The notes under the pieces are model-generated. The model had not been told where the DNA came from. It saw nothing but the letters and a program-made list of their open reading frames with translations, and did no database searches. DNA of 64,000 nucleotides from JBHGYD01 sp041920415 (GTDB taxonomy: Bacteria > Bacillota > Bacilli > Bacillales > Anoxybacillaceae): the NCBI GenBank assembly GCA_041920415.1, contig JBHGYD010000028.1, forward strand, positions 186,001 to 250,000, read 5' to 3'. Made by a program: the position numbers and the translations under genes. Of this stretch, positions 18,221-26,720 are shown piece after piece (position 1 is the first letter of the stretch; each line of letters opens with the position of its first letter).

Positions 18221-18853
18221 ATGGAACATAAAAAAACATATAATGCGAAAGAATTAAAAACACCAAAAGGCACGTTAATCATCGAAGGACCTGTACCTGC
18301 AGAAAAACTAGCCGCTTATGAATTCCATCATGATTTAACCGCATTTCGCCAGCCGGAACAGCAGCATAAAGCGTTAATTGAAATCGCCCAATTGCCCGAA
18401 GGAAGAATCATCATTGCACGCCATCACCAAACGATTGTTGGTTACGTCACATTCCTTTATCCTGACCCGCTTGAACGTTGGTCAGAAGGAAAGATGGAAA
18501 ATTTAATCGAATTAGGAGCGATTGAAGTCATTCCTGATTTTCGTGGCTACCAAGTCGGAAAAAATCTTCTCATCGTTTCGATGATGGATGAGGCCATGGA
18601 AGACTACATCATCATTACAACGGAATATTATTGGCATTGGGATTTAAAACGGACTGGGTTAAACGTATGGGAGTATCGAAAAGTGATGGAAAAAATGATG
18701 AATGCCGGCGGCCTTGTTTGGTATGCGACCGATGATCCAGAAATATGCTCGCATCCAGCCAATTGTTTAATGGCTCGCATCGGAAAAAGGGTCGATCAAG
18801 AGTCCATTCAAAAATTTGACAGGCTCCGTTTTATGAATCGATTTATGTATTAA
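18221..18853 (+). CDS. acuA: Acetoin utilization protein AcuA, GNAT acetyltransferase acting on AcsA
   Basis: Protein N-acetyltransferase of 210 residues that acetylates the active-site lysine of AcsA and so inactivates it. The GNAT core is visible as IELGAIEVIPDFRGYQVGKNL, where the R-G-x-x-x-G-type acetyl-CoA loop is RGYQVGKN. First gene of acuABC, divergent from its target acsA. AGGTGG precedes the ATG. A cre-like sequence overlaps the promoter region, so the operon should be repressed on glucose. Confidence 0.93.
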   Translation: MEHKKTYNAKELKTPKGTLIIEGPVPAEKLAAYEFHHDLTAFRQPEQQHKALIEIAQLPEGRIIIARHHQTIVGYVTFLYPDPLERWSEGKMENLIELGAIEVIPDFRGYQVGKNLLIVSMMDEAMEDYIIITTEYYWHWDLKRTGLNVWEYRKVMEKMMNAGGLVWYATDDPEICSHPANCLMARIGKRVDQESIQKFDRLRFMNRFMY

Positions 18854-18886
18854 ACAGTTTTCTCGACAACAAAGGGGGAAATAGAA

Positions 18887-19531
18887 ATGATTGTTGAGCA
18901 AATTATGAAAACGAATGTGGCGACGCTTCGACCAAACAATACGATAGCGGATGCGATTGAATTATTAAACCAATACCGTATTCGCCATATCCCGATTGTA
19001 GACGACGATAACCATGTTATTGGAATCGTTACAGACCGCGACATTCGTGACGCTAGTCCATCGATTTTTCACGCGTGTGAACATTTAGAAGATTTTCAAA
19101 GACCCGTGAGCACCATCATGAAAACAGATGTTATCACTGGACACCCACTTGATTTCGTCGAAGAAATTGCGTCCTTGTTTTATGAACATCGCATTAGCTG
19201 TTTACCGATTATAAAAGACAGAAAATTGGTTGGAATTGTCACAGAAACTGATTTATTGCACACGCTTGTCCAACTAACAGGAGCCCATCAACCTGGTTCG
19301 CAAATCGAAGTAAAAGTCCCAAATCTCAGCGGCATGTTAAGTGAGGTAGCGGCGATTTTCGGAAAAAGAAACACCAACATTTCGAGCGTTCTTGTCTATC
19401 CGGACAAAGATGAACGCTATAAAATTCTCGTTTTTCGCATTCAGACGATGAACCCTACAGGGATTATTGCCGATTTAAAAAACGCAGGCTACACGGTATT
19501 ATGGCCTAATTTACCGGGGGTTTCATCATGA
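18887..19531 (+). CDS. acuB: AcuB, CBS-pair and ACT domain protein
   Basis: 214 residues. Two CBS repeats (about residues 1-60 and 72-130, the second with GIVTETDLLHTL) form a Bateman module likely to bind an adenine nucleotide. An ACT-like domain follows (VKVPNLSGMLSEVAAIFGKR). Its role in the AcsA acetylation circuit is not settled; the name is from family and synteny. It lies 33 bases after acuA and overlaps acuC by four bases (ATGA), which implies translational coupling. Confidence 0.92.
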   Translation: MIVEQIMKTNVATLRPNNTIADAIELLNQYRIRHIPIVDDDNHVIGIVTDRDIRDASPSIFHACEHLEDFQRPVSTIMKTDVITGHPLDFVEEIASLFYEHRISCLPIIKDRKLVGIVTETDLLHTLVQLTGAHQPGSQIEVKVPNLSGMLSEVAAIFGKRNTNISSVLVYPDKDERYKILVFRIQTMNPTGIIADLKNAGYTVLWPNLPGVSS

Positions 19532-20706
19532 AAAAAGATTGCGTATTCGTATACTCAGACGATTTTCAAACCTATAAATTTCATGATGCCCATCCATTTA
19601 ATCAACTTCGCGTCAAACTCACCTACGATTTATTGCGAGAAATAAACGCATTAGAAGATTGGCAAATTATTTCCCCAAGAATCGCAACAGATGAAGAGCT
19701 TTCCCTTATTCATGACCGCGCTTATATTGAAGCGGTAAAAGCAGCAGGACAAGGACGCTTATCGAATGATGTCGCTCTTAATTATGGATTAGGAACGGAA
19801 GATACCCCGATTTTCCCGAATATGCATGAGGCAAGTGCCTTGTTAGTCGGCAGCACATTAACCGCCGTCGATTATGTGTTATCAGGAAAAGCCAAACATG
19901 CATTAAGCTTAGGTGGAGGGCTTCATCACGGCTTCCGCGGCAAAGCTTCCGGCTTTTGCATTTATAACGACAGTGCTGTTGCCATTAAATATATACAAGA
20001 AAAATATCATCTTCGCGTCCTGTATGTCGACACAGACGCCCATCATGGCGATGGAGTGCAATGGGCATTTTACGACGATCCAAACGTTTGTACGTTTTCG
20101 ATTCACGAAACAGGGAGATATCTGTTTCCTGGGACTGGAAACGTTAATGAGCGCGGTCAAGGAAAAGGGTATGGTTATTCGTTTAATATTCCTGTCGATG
20201 CATTTACGGAAGATGAATCTTGGTTAGATGCTTATACACAAGCGCTTCGAGAAATTGCTGATTTTTTTAAACCGGATATTATTTTAACACAAAACGGCGC
20301 GGACGCTCATTATTATGATCCACTTACTCATCTATCGGTAACGATGAAAACCTATCGGGAAATTCCAAGGCTAGCCCACCAAATTGCCCACGAATATTGT
20401 GACGGTCGTTGGATTGCAGTCGGTGGTGGAGGATATGATATTTGGCGGGTCGTGCCGCGTGCATGGGCGCTCATCTGGCTTGAAATGACAGAACAATCAA
20501 ATATTTCAGGTAAACTTCCGCAGGTGTGGCTCGATAAATGGCAGGCGCTCTCTCCCGTTCCATTGCCGCTCGAGTGGGATGACCCGGAATCATTATATCC
20601 ACCGATTCCACGCAAAGCAGAAATTACGGAAAAAAACGCACAAACGGTAGAAAAAGCACTTTATCCGATTCGCAGCCATCGGCAACACATAAATCAAAGC
20701 CTATGA
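19528..20706 (+). CDS. acuC: AcuC, class I histone-deacetylase-like protein deacetylase
   Basis: Zinc-dependent deacetylase of 392 residues that restores AcsA activity by removing its acetyl group. HDAC motifs: GGGLHHGFRGKASGFC, YVDTDAHHGDGVQ with the zinc Asp/His, and GGGGYDIWRVVPRAW. It is translationally coupled to acuB. The stop codon lies inside the 5' arm of the terminator stem. Confidence 0.93.
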   Translation: MKKDCVFVYSDDFQTYKFHDAHPFNQLRVKLTYDLLREINALEDWQIISPRIATDEELSLIHDRAYIEAVKAAGQGRLSNDVALNYGLGTEDTPIFPNMHEASALLVGSTLTAVDYVLSGKAKHALSLGGGLHHGFRGKASGFCIYNDSAVAIKYIQEKYHLRVLYVDTDAHHGDGVQWAFYDDPNVCTFSIHETGRYLFPGTGNVNERGQGKGYGYSFNIPVDAFTEDESWLDAYTQALREIADFFKPDIILTQNGADAHYYDPLTHLSVTMKTYREIPRLAHQIAHEYCDGRWIAVGGGGYDIWRVVPRAWALIWLEMTEQSNISGKLPQVWLDKWQALSPVPLPLEWDDPESLYPPIPRKAEITEKNAQTVEKALYPIRSHRQHINQSL

Positions 20707-20724
20707 GCAAAAACTCATAGGCTT
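20697..20724. terminator. Terminator of acuABC, shared with convergent ccpA
   Basis: AAGCCTATGAG and CTCATAGGCTT form an 11-bp perfect stem with a six-base loop and CTTTTATTT on the plus side. The acuC stop codon is part of the stem. Confidence 0.8.
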
Positions 20725-20727
20725 CTT

Positions 20728-21723
20728 TTATTTCGTAGATTGGCGATATTCGATTCGATGCGGCAAGACAACAATATGGTTTTCAACGTTTTCTTTATTC
20801 ATGTACTTTGTTAATAGGCGCATCGCCACCGCACCGATATCGTACATCGGCTGCACGACCGTTGTTAAACGCGGACGTACCATCATCGCCAGCCTTGTAT
20901 TATCAAAACCAATGACCTCAAGTTGCTCTGGGACGTTCACTCCGTGGTCTTGCGCGCTATGAATCACGCCAAGTGCCATCTCATCCGTTCCAGCAAAAAC
21001 AGCAGTCGGCTGTTCTGTTAACTCCGTCATTTTCTCATACGCTTCAATACCCGAATCATACGAGTAATCGCCTTCGATAACGAGTTCTTCATCATATGGA
21101 AGTCCGCGTTCTTCTAACGCACGACGATAACCCGCTAATTTCTTTTGATTAATCGGATCATCAGCTGGACCTGTTACGTAGGCGATGCGTGTATGTCCCT
21201 TTTCAATCAAGTAAGTGACCGCCTCAAATGCCGCTTGTTCGTAGTCAATATTGACAGACGGAATAATATTATTCGGTTCAATCGTTGCCGCTAATACAAT
21301 CGGGACAGGAGATTTTTTAAACTCGTTGACATGCTCTTCAGTAATATTTCCTCCCATAAATAAAATCCCGTCTACTTGTTTAGCGAGCATCGTATTTAAA
21401 AGATATAGTTCTTTATCCTTGTTTTGGTCAGAATTGCTTAAAATAATATTATATTTATACATCGTTGCGATATCTTCAATTCCGCGCGCCAATTCCGCGA
21501 AAAAAATGCTTGAAATATCAGGAATAATCACACCGACCGTTGTCGTCTTTTTGCTTGCAAGACCTCTTGCAACCGCATTTGGTCGATATCCTAAACGTTC
21601 AATCGCCTCTAATACTTTTTTTCTCGTTGATGGTTTTACATTTGGATTTCCATTCACAACGCGCGATACGGTCGCCATCGACACGTTTGCTTCACGCGCC
21701 ACGTCATAAATCGTAACGTTCAT
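20728..21723 (-). CDS. ccpA: Catabolite control protein A
   Basis: LacI-family global regulator of carbon metabolism that binds cre sites with HPr-Ser-P. The 331-residue protein has an N-terminal helix-turn-helix and hinge (VTIYDVAREANVSMATVSRV, then RPNAVARGLASKK) and a periplasmic-binding-like core. The longest frame starts at GTG three codons earlier, overlapping GGAGTG; the ATG at 21723 is properly spaced. It lies downstream of aroA as in B. subtilis, but the motPS genes found after B. subtilis ccpA are absent: ccpA runs straight into the terminator shared with acuC. Confidence 0.96.
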   Translation of the reverse strand: MNVTIYDVAREANVSMATVSRVVNGNPNVKPSTRKKVLEAIERLGYRPNAVARGLASKKTTTVGVIIPDISSIFFAELARGIEDIATMYKYNIILSNSDQNKDKELYLLNTMLAKQVDGILFMGGNITEEHVNEFKKSPVPIVLAATIEPNNIIPSVNIDYEQAAFEAVTYLIEKGHTRIAYVTGPADDPINQKKLAGYRRALEERGLPYDEELVIEGDYSYDSGIEAYEKMTELTEQPTAVFAGTDEMALGVIHSAQDHGVNVPEQLEVIGFDNTRLAMMVRPRLTTVVQPMYDIGAVAMRLLTKYMNKENVENHIVVLPHRIEYRQSTK

Positions 21724-21910
21724 TTGTTTCACTCCTTTTTATTTGTTTCCATCTATTGTTCCCTTTCAAGGCTTTTGCTATCGGAATTCAGCAAATGTTG
21801 CCTATTTATGTAGAAATATCATACGATACATTATGGAACAATCGCAACGTATTTACAAATATTTCGCAAATGTTTTCATAAACTTGAACTTTTAGCGGAG
21901 AAAGAAAAAT

Positions 21911-21949
21911 CCCCTTCAACAGCGCTAAGCAACGCTGATCTGAAGGGGG
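21911..21949 (-). terminator. Terminator of aroA
   Basis: On the minus strand CCCCTTCA...CAGCG pairs with CGCTG...TGAAGGGG, with a small internal loop, followed by ATTTTTCTTT. Confidence 0.8.
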
Positions 21950-21962
21950 AACCGTGAATGAT

Positions 21963-23045
21963 TTATGCCTTTACCATTTGACGCTGAAAGGATTTTAGTT
22001 CTTCCATGAATTCATTAAATTGGTCAATGTCCATTTGTTGAGCGGAGTCGGATAGCGCCACTGCTGGGTCTGGATGAACTTCCGCCATAACACCGTCAGC
22101 TCCGATTGCCAATGCTGCTTTCGCGCAAGGAAGCAATAAATCGCGTCGTCCGGTTGAATGCGTTACATCCACAAATACCGGTAAATGCGTTTCTTTCTTT
22201 AAGATTGGCACTGCCGAAATATCAAGCGTATTTCTCGTCGCTCGTTCGTATGTGCGAATACCGCGCTCACAAAGAATGATTTGGTCATTTCCTTGTGACA
22301 TAATGTATTCGGCTGCGTTAATAAATTCTTCAATCGTCGCTGCTAAGCCGCGCTTCAATAATACCGGCTTATTCACTTGACCTGCCGCTTTTAACAATTC
22401 AAAGTTTTGCATATTGCGCGCACCAATTTGAATGACATCAATGTAATCTAACGCTAACTCAATATCGGCTGGAGTGACAATTTCACTAATAACCGCTAAA
22501 TCATACTCATCAGCGATTCGTTTTAAAATTTTTAGTCCTTCTAAACCCAGTCCTTGGAAATCATATGGTGATGTTCTTGGCTTGTACGCGCCGCCGCGCA
22601 ATAGCTTTAATCCATGTTTTTTGACCGCTTCCGCGACCGACGCGACTTGTTCGTAACTTTCTACTGCGCATGGTCCCATAACAAAATATTGCTTACCATC
22701 GCCGATTTTTTCACCTTTGACATCAACAATCGTATTTTCCGGTTTTTTCTTGCGCGAAACAAGCAACGCTTTACGATGGTCATCTTCTTGTAACTCTAAT
22801 CCTGCCTTGAAAATTTCTTTAAAAATATGTTTTAATGTTGCCGTTTCAAACGGTCCATCGTTATGTTCAAGAATTAAATCAAGCATTTTTCGCTCGCGGA
22901 CTGGGTCATAGCGGTACGTTCCTTGTGTTTCCTTAATTTTACCGATTTCTTGAACGAGCCTTCCGCGTTCATTAATAAGTTTCAAAATTTGTAAGTTTAG
23001 CTCGTCTATCTTCGCCCGCAACTCGTCTAATCTTTCATTGCTCAT
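21963..23045 (-). CDS. aroA: Bifunctional chorismate mutase / DAHP synthase AroA(G)
   Basis: First step of the shikimate pathway (phosphoenolpyruvate + erythrose-4-phosphate), fused to an AroQ chorismate mutase that serves as allosteric sensor. The 360-residue protein has chorismate mutase at about residues 1-90 (LDELRAKIDELNLQILKLIN) and DAHP synthase after it (MGPCAVESYEQV, LRGGAYKPRTSPYDFQGLG, VDVTHSTGRRDL). The usual length for the Bacillus fusion. It lies upstream of ccpA with its own promoter, and its transcripts should end at 21911. Confidence 0.95.
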   Translation of the reverse strand: MSNERLDELRAKIDELNLQILKLINERGRLVQEIGKIKETQGTYRYDPVRERKMLDLILEHNDGPFETATLKHIFKEIFKAGLELQEDDHRKALLVSRKKKPENTIVDVKGEKIGDGKQYFVMGPCAVESYEQVASVAEAVKKHGLKLLRGGAYKPRTSPYDFQGLGLEGLKILKRIADEYDLAVISEIVTPADIELALDYIDVIQIGARNMQNFELLKAAGQVNKPVLLKRGLAATIEEFINAAEYIMSQGNDQIILCERGIRTYERATRNTLDISAVPILKKETHLPVFVDVTHSTGRRDLLLPCAKAALAIGADGVMAEVHPDPAVALSDSAQQMDIDQFNEFMEELKSFQRQMVKA

Positions 23046-23103
23046 GCTTTCTCATCCTTTCTTCGTTTGTAAAAGTGTGGTACATTTCTAGTAATTAGAC
23101 ATT

Positions 23104-23132
23104 ATTATAATGGAAATGGATACAGTTGTCAT
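23104..23132 (-). promoter_or_regulatory. Sigma-A promoter of aroA
   Basis: ATGACA (23127-23132) and TATAAT (23104-23109) with a 17-base spacer on the minus strand. Confidence 0.7.
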
Positions 23133-23211
23133 CCATAAATCACTTTATTTATTAAACGCTTTTAAGTAATAAAGTATCGTATGAGATTTTGATAAAGAAG
23201 GTGTGTCATCC

Positions 23212-25377
23212 ATGAACAAGGAAATGCCGATTTTTGCGTTAGATATCGGGACGCGTTCCGTCGTTGGCCTTATGTTACAACAAAAAAACGACCGCTATGA
23301 AATTTTAGATATGGTTATAAAAGAGCATCACGAACGAGCGATGTTGGACGGGCAAATTCACGATGTATTAGCAGTAGCGAACGTCATGAAAGACATCAAG
23401 GAAACGCTCGAACAAACATACGGTCCATTAAAACGCGTATCCGTCGCTGCCGCAGGAAGGGCGTTAAAAACAGAACGGGCAGAAGCAACGCTCTTCATCA
23501 CCGGAAAACCGATGATGACAAAAGAAGATGTGATGCATTTAGAATTGAGTGCGGTACAACAAGCGCAAGCGAAATTAGCTTCCCAGCAACAAGAACAAAG
23601 CCATCACTACTATTGCGTCGGCTATTCTGTTGTCAACTATAAAATTGATGGCCAAGAAATCGGCAGTTTAATTGATCAACAAGGAACAGAGGCATCTGTC
23701 GAGGTCATCGCTACGTTTTTACCGAAGCTCGTCGTCGAATCACTGCTTGCGGCACTGCAGCGTGCGGGACTGGAAATGGAAGCATTGACACTCGAACCAA
23801 TTGCGGCCATTAATGTGCTGATCCCGCCAACGATGCGCCGCTTAAATGTCGCGCTTGTCGATATTGGGGCAGGTACTTCCGATATTGCCATCACCGATCT
23901 TGGTACCGTTGTTGCTTACGGAATGGTACCGATTGCCGGCGACGAAATCACTGAAGCGATTTCCGACCATTATTTGCTTGATTTTCCACTAGCGGAAAAA
24001 GCAAAGAGGGAGCTCTCAACGAACGAAACAGTCACAATCACCGATATTTTAGGTTTTGAAACGGAAGTACCCCGCGAAGAAATGATTGCGGCTATTTCCG
24101 ATGCGATTGATAAGCTAGCGCATGCTATTAGCGAGGAAATTTTATTGCTAAACAACGGAAAACCGCCAAAAGCGGTCATGTTAGTCGGCGGCGGCAGCTT
24201 AACACCCGAATTGCCAAAACGACTTGCCGAAAAGCTTCAGCTTCCAGAAAACCGCGTGGCGATTCGCGGCATTGACGCAATTCAAAAACTTGATTTAACC
24301 CCAGAAATTGCAACGCGAGGTCCTGAACTTGTGACACCAATTGGTATTGCCATTGCCGCGAAACAAAATCCGGTTCAATATATTAGTGTGCATGTCAATA
24401 AACAGCTCATTCGTTTGTTTGATATGAAACGATTAACCATCGGAGATTGTTTGCTCGCTGCTGGAATTCCGTTCCATAAATTGTACGGAAAACCGGGGAT
24501 GGCTCTCGTCGTCACCGTCAATGGACAAACGGTAACAGTGCCAGGAACATATGGAGAACCACCACTCATCATAAAAAACGGAACGACTGCCTCTTTAGAC
24601 GATCCAGTTCAAGATGGTGACAATATCGTCGTCGAAAAAGGAAAAGACGGCGTTCCCGCTATGATTCGATTAAAAGATTTAATCGACGAACTACCGTGCA
24701 AAAACGTCATCATTAACGGGAAACATTACGAAGTAAAAGCAGTTGTGTACCAAAATGGACAAGTTGCCTCCCTCGACAACAACGTCAACGACCGCGATGT
24801 CATCGTTATCAAAATGCCGGAAACGATTGAACAATTGCTGCAGCAACTCCATCTTGTTGATTGGATTCAGAAAATAAAGCCGTTTACCGTCAACATCAAC
24901 GGTTCATCCGTTGAGTTTAAACAGTTTTCTGGAAAACTATATAAAAATAATATCGAAGCAAAACTCCATTCCAATTTCGAAGATGGAGATGTCATTGAAA
25001 TCGAGAATGGAACGAATCCGACCGTCATCGAGCTAGCAACGGCCAAGAACATCCAACTCACCTACTCCATTCCGATTACGTTTCATGGCAAGCCCCTTAC
25101 GCTGTCGCAGCGAATCATTGAGGTTTACAAAGAGGGGCAACTTCTCAATGAAACCGATGTCATCGAAAACGGAGCAAGCCTTGAACTTGTTGAAAAAAAG
25201 CGTGAACCCTTTATCTTCCAAGATATATTTAACTACGTACAAATCGACATTCCTTCGTCTGCTTCCACGACCTTTACGTTGTTGAAAAACGGAGAGCCGG
25301 TCACGTTTTATGAACCGATTGCGCCGGGAGATGAATTACAAATTGTGTGGGAATCGACAAGAGCAGAAATCAATTAA
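23212..25377 (+). CDS. FtsA-like actin-fold ATPase with five C-terminal beta-grasp-like modules
   Basis: A 721-residue protein. Residues 1 to about 380 are FtsA/PilM-like: phosphate loop ALDIGTRSVVGL, a second phosphate motif VDIGAGTSDIAI, and adenosine motif MLVGGGSLTPELP. The rest is not part of FtsA. It contains five modules of about 53-64 residues, each ending in a similar strand: VQDGDNIVVEKG (466), VNDRDVIVIK (525), FEDGDVIEIENG (589), VIENGASLELVEK (650) and IAPGDELQIVWE (703). This resembles ubiquitin-like/ThiS-type beta-grasp ends. Not the standard ftsA, which belongs beside ftsZ. Function unknown; a membrane- or cell-wall-linked role is only a guess, and no membrane segment is seen. 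The ATG at 23212 has GAAGGTG at good spacing and is preferred to the GTG at 23203. Confidence 0.75.
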   Translation: MNKEMPIFALDIGTRSVVGLMLQQKNDRYEILDMVIKEHHERAMLDGQIHDVLAVANVMKDIKETLEQTYGPLKRVSVAAAGRALKTERAEATLFITGKPMMTKEDVMHLELSAVQQAQAKLASQQQEQSHHYYCVGYSVVNYKIDGQEIGSLIDQQGTEASVEVIATFLPKLVVESLLAALQRAGLEMEALTLEPIAAINVLIPPTMRRLNVALVDIGAGTSDIAITDLGTVVAYGMVPIAGDEITEAISDHYLLDFPLAEKAKRELSTNETVTITDILGFETEVPREEMIAAISDAIDKLAHAISEEILLLNNGKPPKAVMLVGGGSLTPELPKRLAEKLQLPENRVAIRGIDAIQKLDLTPEIATRGPELVTPIGIAIAAKQNPVQYISVHVNKQLIRLFDMKRLTIGDCLLAAGIPFHKLYGKPGMALVVTVNGQTVTVPGTYGEPPLIIKNGTTASLDDPVQDGDNIVVEKGKDGVPAMIRLKDLIDELPCKNVIINGKHYEVKAVVYQNGQVASLDNNVNDRDVIVIKMPETIEQLLQQLHLVDWIQKIKPFTVNINGSSVEFKQFSGKLYKNNIEAKLHSNFEDGDVIEIENGTNPTVIELATAKNIQLTYSIPITFHGKPLTLSQRIIEVYKEGQLLNETDVIENGASLELVEKKREPFIFQDIFNYVQIDIPSSASTTFTLLKNGEPVTFYEPIAPGDELQIVWESTRAEIN

Positions 25378-25408
25378 ACAGGCGCCCCGTACCGGGACGC
25401 CTGTTTTA
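25378..25408. terminator. Terminator of the FtsA-like gene, shared with convergent ytxJ
   Basis: ACAGGCG and CGCCTGT enclose CCCG...CGGG, giving a G+C-rich stem with a TTTTATT tail. It overlaps the ytxJ stop codon. Confidence 0.75.
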
Positions 25409-25738
25409 TTCGTTCGCGACGTGTTTTTTCAACGTTTCATACGTAATGTTCCAATGGGATGTGTGCCATGTCACTGAGCCGTTTTCGAATAGGAGCGCTT
25501 GCGGAGACTCGTGCTTGACCCCGAACGTTTCTGCGATGTAGTTGGAAAGCGGACGTGCTTCTTGCACGAACAAATAATATGTATCTACCTCAGGATAGTC
25601 CGTCACAAACTTCTCATATTCGTGAAAAGCTGATTGGCTAATCGGGCATGTGAGGCTATGCTTCACGAATAAAAACCGCTTCCCTTGTTCGAGCACTTGC
25701 TGAAATTGCTCAATCGTCTCCAGTTTCTGCTTTCCCAT
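25406..25738 (-). CDS. ytxJ: Monothiol bacilliredoxin BrxC (YtxJ)
   Basis: Thioredoxin-fold protein of 110 residues with a single active-site cysteine in LTCPISQSAFHEY. It is thought to act on bacillithiol mixed disulfides or as a general stress protein. Last gene of ytxG-ytxH-ytxJ. The ytxH stop and this start are nearly contiguous. The chosen ATG at 25738 has CGGAGTG seven bases upstream; the alternative GTG at 25747 overlaps it. Confidence 0.88.
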   Translation of the reverse strand: MGKQKLETIEQFQQVLEQGKRFLFVKHSLTCPISQSAFHEYEKFVTDYPEVDTYYLFVQEARPLSNYIAETFGVKHESPQALLFENGSVTWHTSHWNITYETLKKHVANE

Positions 25739-25743
25739 TTTGT

Positions 25744-26142
25744 TCACTCCGTTTCATTAGGTTTGTGTAATTTTTGTTCGGCATCATTGAATGCTGCTTC
25801 TGCTTCTTTCAACAGTTTTTCAATATCTTCTTTCTTGCTCTCATCCGCCTTTGATGGGACAGGAATCGGAATGGACGTTACTTCCGAAGACGCTAGCTCG
25901 GATGGAAACACCTGCTCGTCATTCTTTCCCGTTGGAATGAACTTCGCGACTTCTTTTGTTTTTTCCTTCGCGATTTCTAGCCATTCGGTTGCGGTTGTTT
26001 TCATTTGTTCCATGTTTCCTGTTTGACTAATATCCTCAAGCAGTTTTTTGCCTTTTTCACTCGTTAAAAAGATAGCTGTGGCTGCACCAACAACGCCACC
26101 AACAATCGCTCCCAATAAAAAGCCTCCATTATTTTTTGCCAT
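25744..26142 (-). CDS. ytxH: YtxH-family general stress protein
   Basis: A 132-residue protein with one N-terminal glycine-rich membrane segment (GGFLLGAIVGGVVGAATAIFL, about residues 6-26), followed by the family motif SEKGKKLLEDI and a charged helical tail. Function not known. It overlaps the end of ytxG by 14 bases. B. subtilis ytxGHJ is stress- and sporulation-induced through sigma-B and sigma-H. Confidence 0.88.
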   Translation of the reverse strand: MAKNNGGFLLGAIVGGVVGAATAIFLTSEKGKKLLEDISQTGNMEQMKTTATEWLEIAKEKTKEVAKFIPTGKNDEQVFPSELASSEVTSIPIPVPSKADESKKEDIEKLLKEAEAAFNDAEQKLHKPNETE

Positions 26143-26578
26143 CTTGTGAAACCTCCTCTATATTCTTTTGCTTTCTTTCTTTCCATTTTTCCCATATTTC
26201 GAGAAAAGCATTTCCCCATTGCATCACTTTTACGACTTTTTCTTGATGAGTTTCTACTTGTTTCGTGACTGATGTCGAAATTTGTTGCAGGGATTGATTA
26301 AATGATTGAACGGTTGAGCTGACATCGCTTACGGCGCGCACAATGGAGTTAAGTCCTTCGATTTTTTGCTGCACATCATTGGCAAGCATATTCGTTTTTT
26401 TCAACAATTGCGTCGTTTCTGATGTAATGCCCTGCATTTGCTTTTCGAGACTATCGATCGTCGCTGTTAAACGTCGAATCGTCTCTTGAAGCACAACAAG
26501 CGTCCTCGCAATATAGACGACTAACAGAAAAAAGGATATCGCAATAAGTGCTACACTTAAGTATAAAATAATTTTCAC
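26129..26578 (-). CDS. ytxG: YtxG family membrane-anchored coiled-coil protein (DUF948), GTG start
   Basis: A 149-residue protein with an N-terminal membrane segment (IILYLSVALIAISFFLLVVY) and a long amphipathic helix resembling chemoreceptor coiled coils, the DUF948 pattern. The open frame extends 39 codons upstream, but AAGGAGG lies seven bases before the GTG at 26578 and gives the membrane segment at the N-terminus. First gene of the ytxGHJ operon; function unknown. Confidence 0.85.
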   Translation of the reverse strand: MKIILYLSVALIAISFFLLVVYIARTLVVLQETIRRLTATIDSLEKQMQGITSETTQLLKKTNMLANDVQQKIEGLNSIVRAVSDVSSTVQSFNQSLQQISTSVTKQVETHQEKVVKVMQWGNAFLEIWEKWKERKQKNIEEVSQDGKK

Positions 26579-26613
26579 CGTTTCTCCTCCTTGTTGCAAC
26601 GTTTCTTTAAAAC

Positions 26614-26642
26614 AGTTCTCCTTTTTATCGACAAATTCCTGC
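26614..26642 (-). promoter_or_regulatory. Candidate sigma-H promoter of ytxGHJ
   Basis: On the minus strand GCAGGAATT fits the sigma-H -35 pattern (RNAGGAWWW), with GAGAACT as a possible -10 about 13 bases later. B. subtilis ytxGHJ is sigma-H dependent. Spacing is one base longer than typical, so this is tentative. Confidence 0.4.
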
Positions 26643-26720
26643 AAGAACATATATTCAACAAATTGAACGAAATCGGTTACAATAAAATCGTACATACTAC
26701 TAAACTTGGAGGCATAACAA

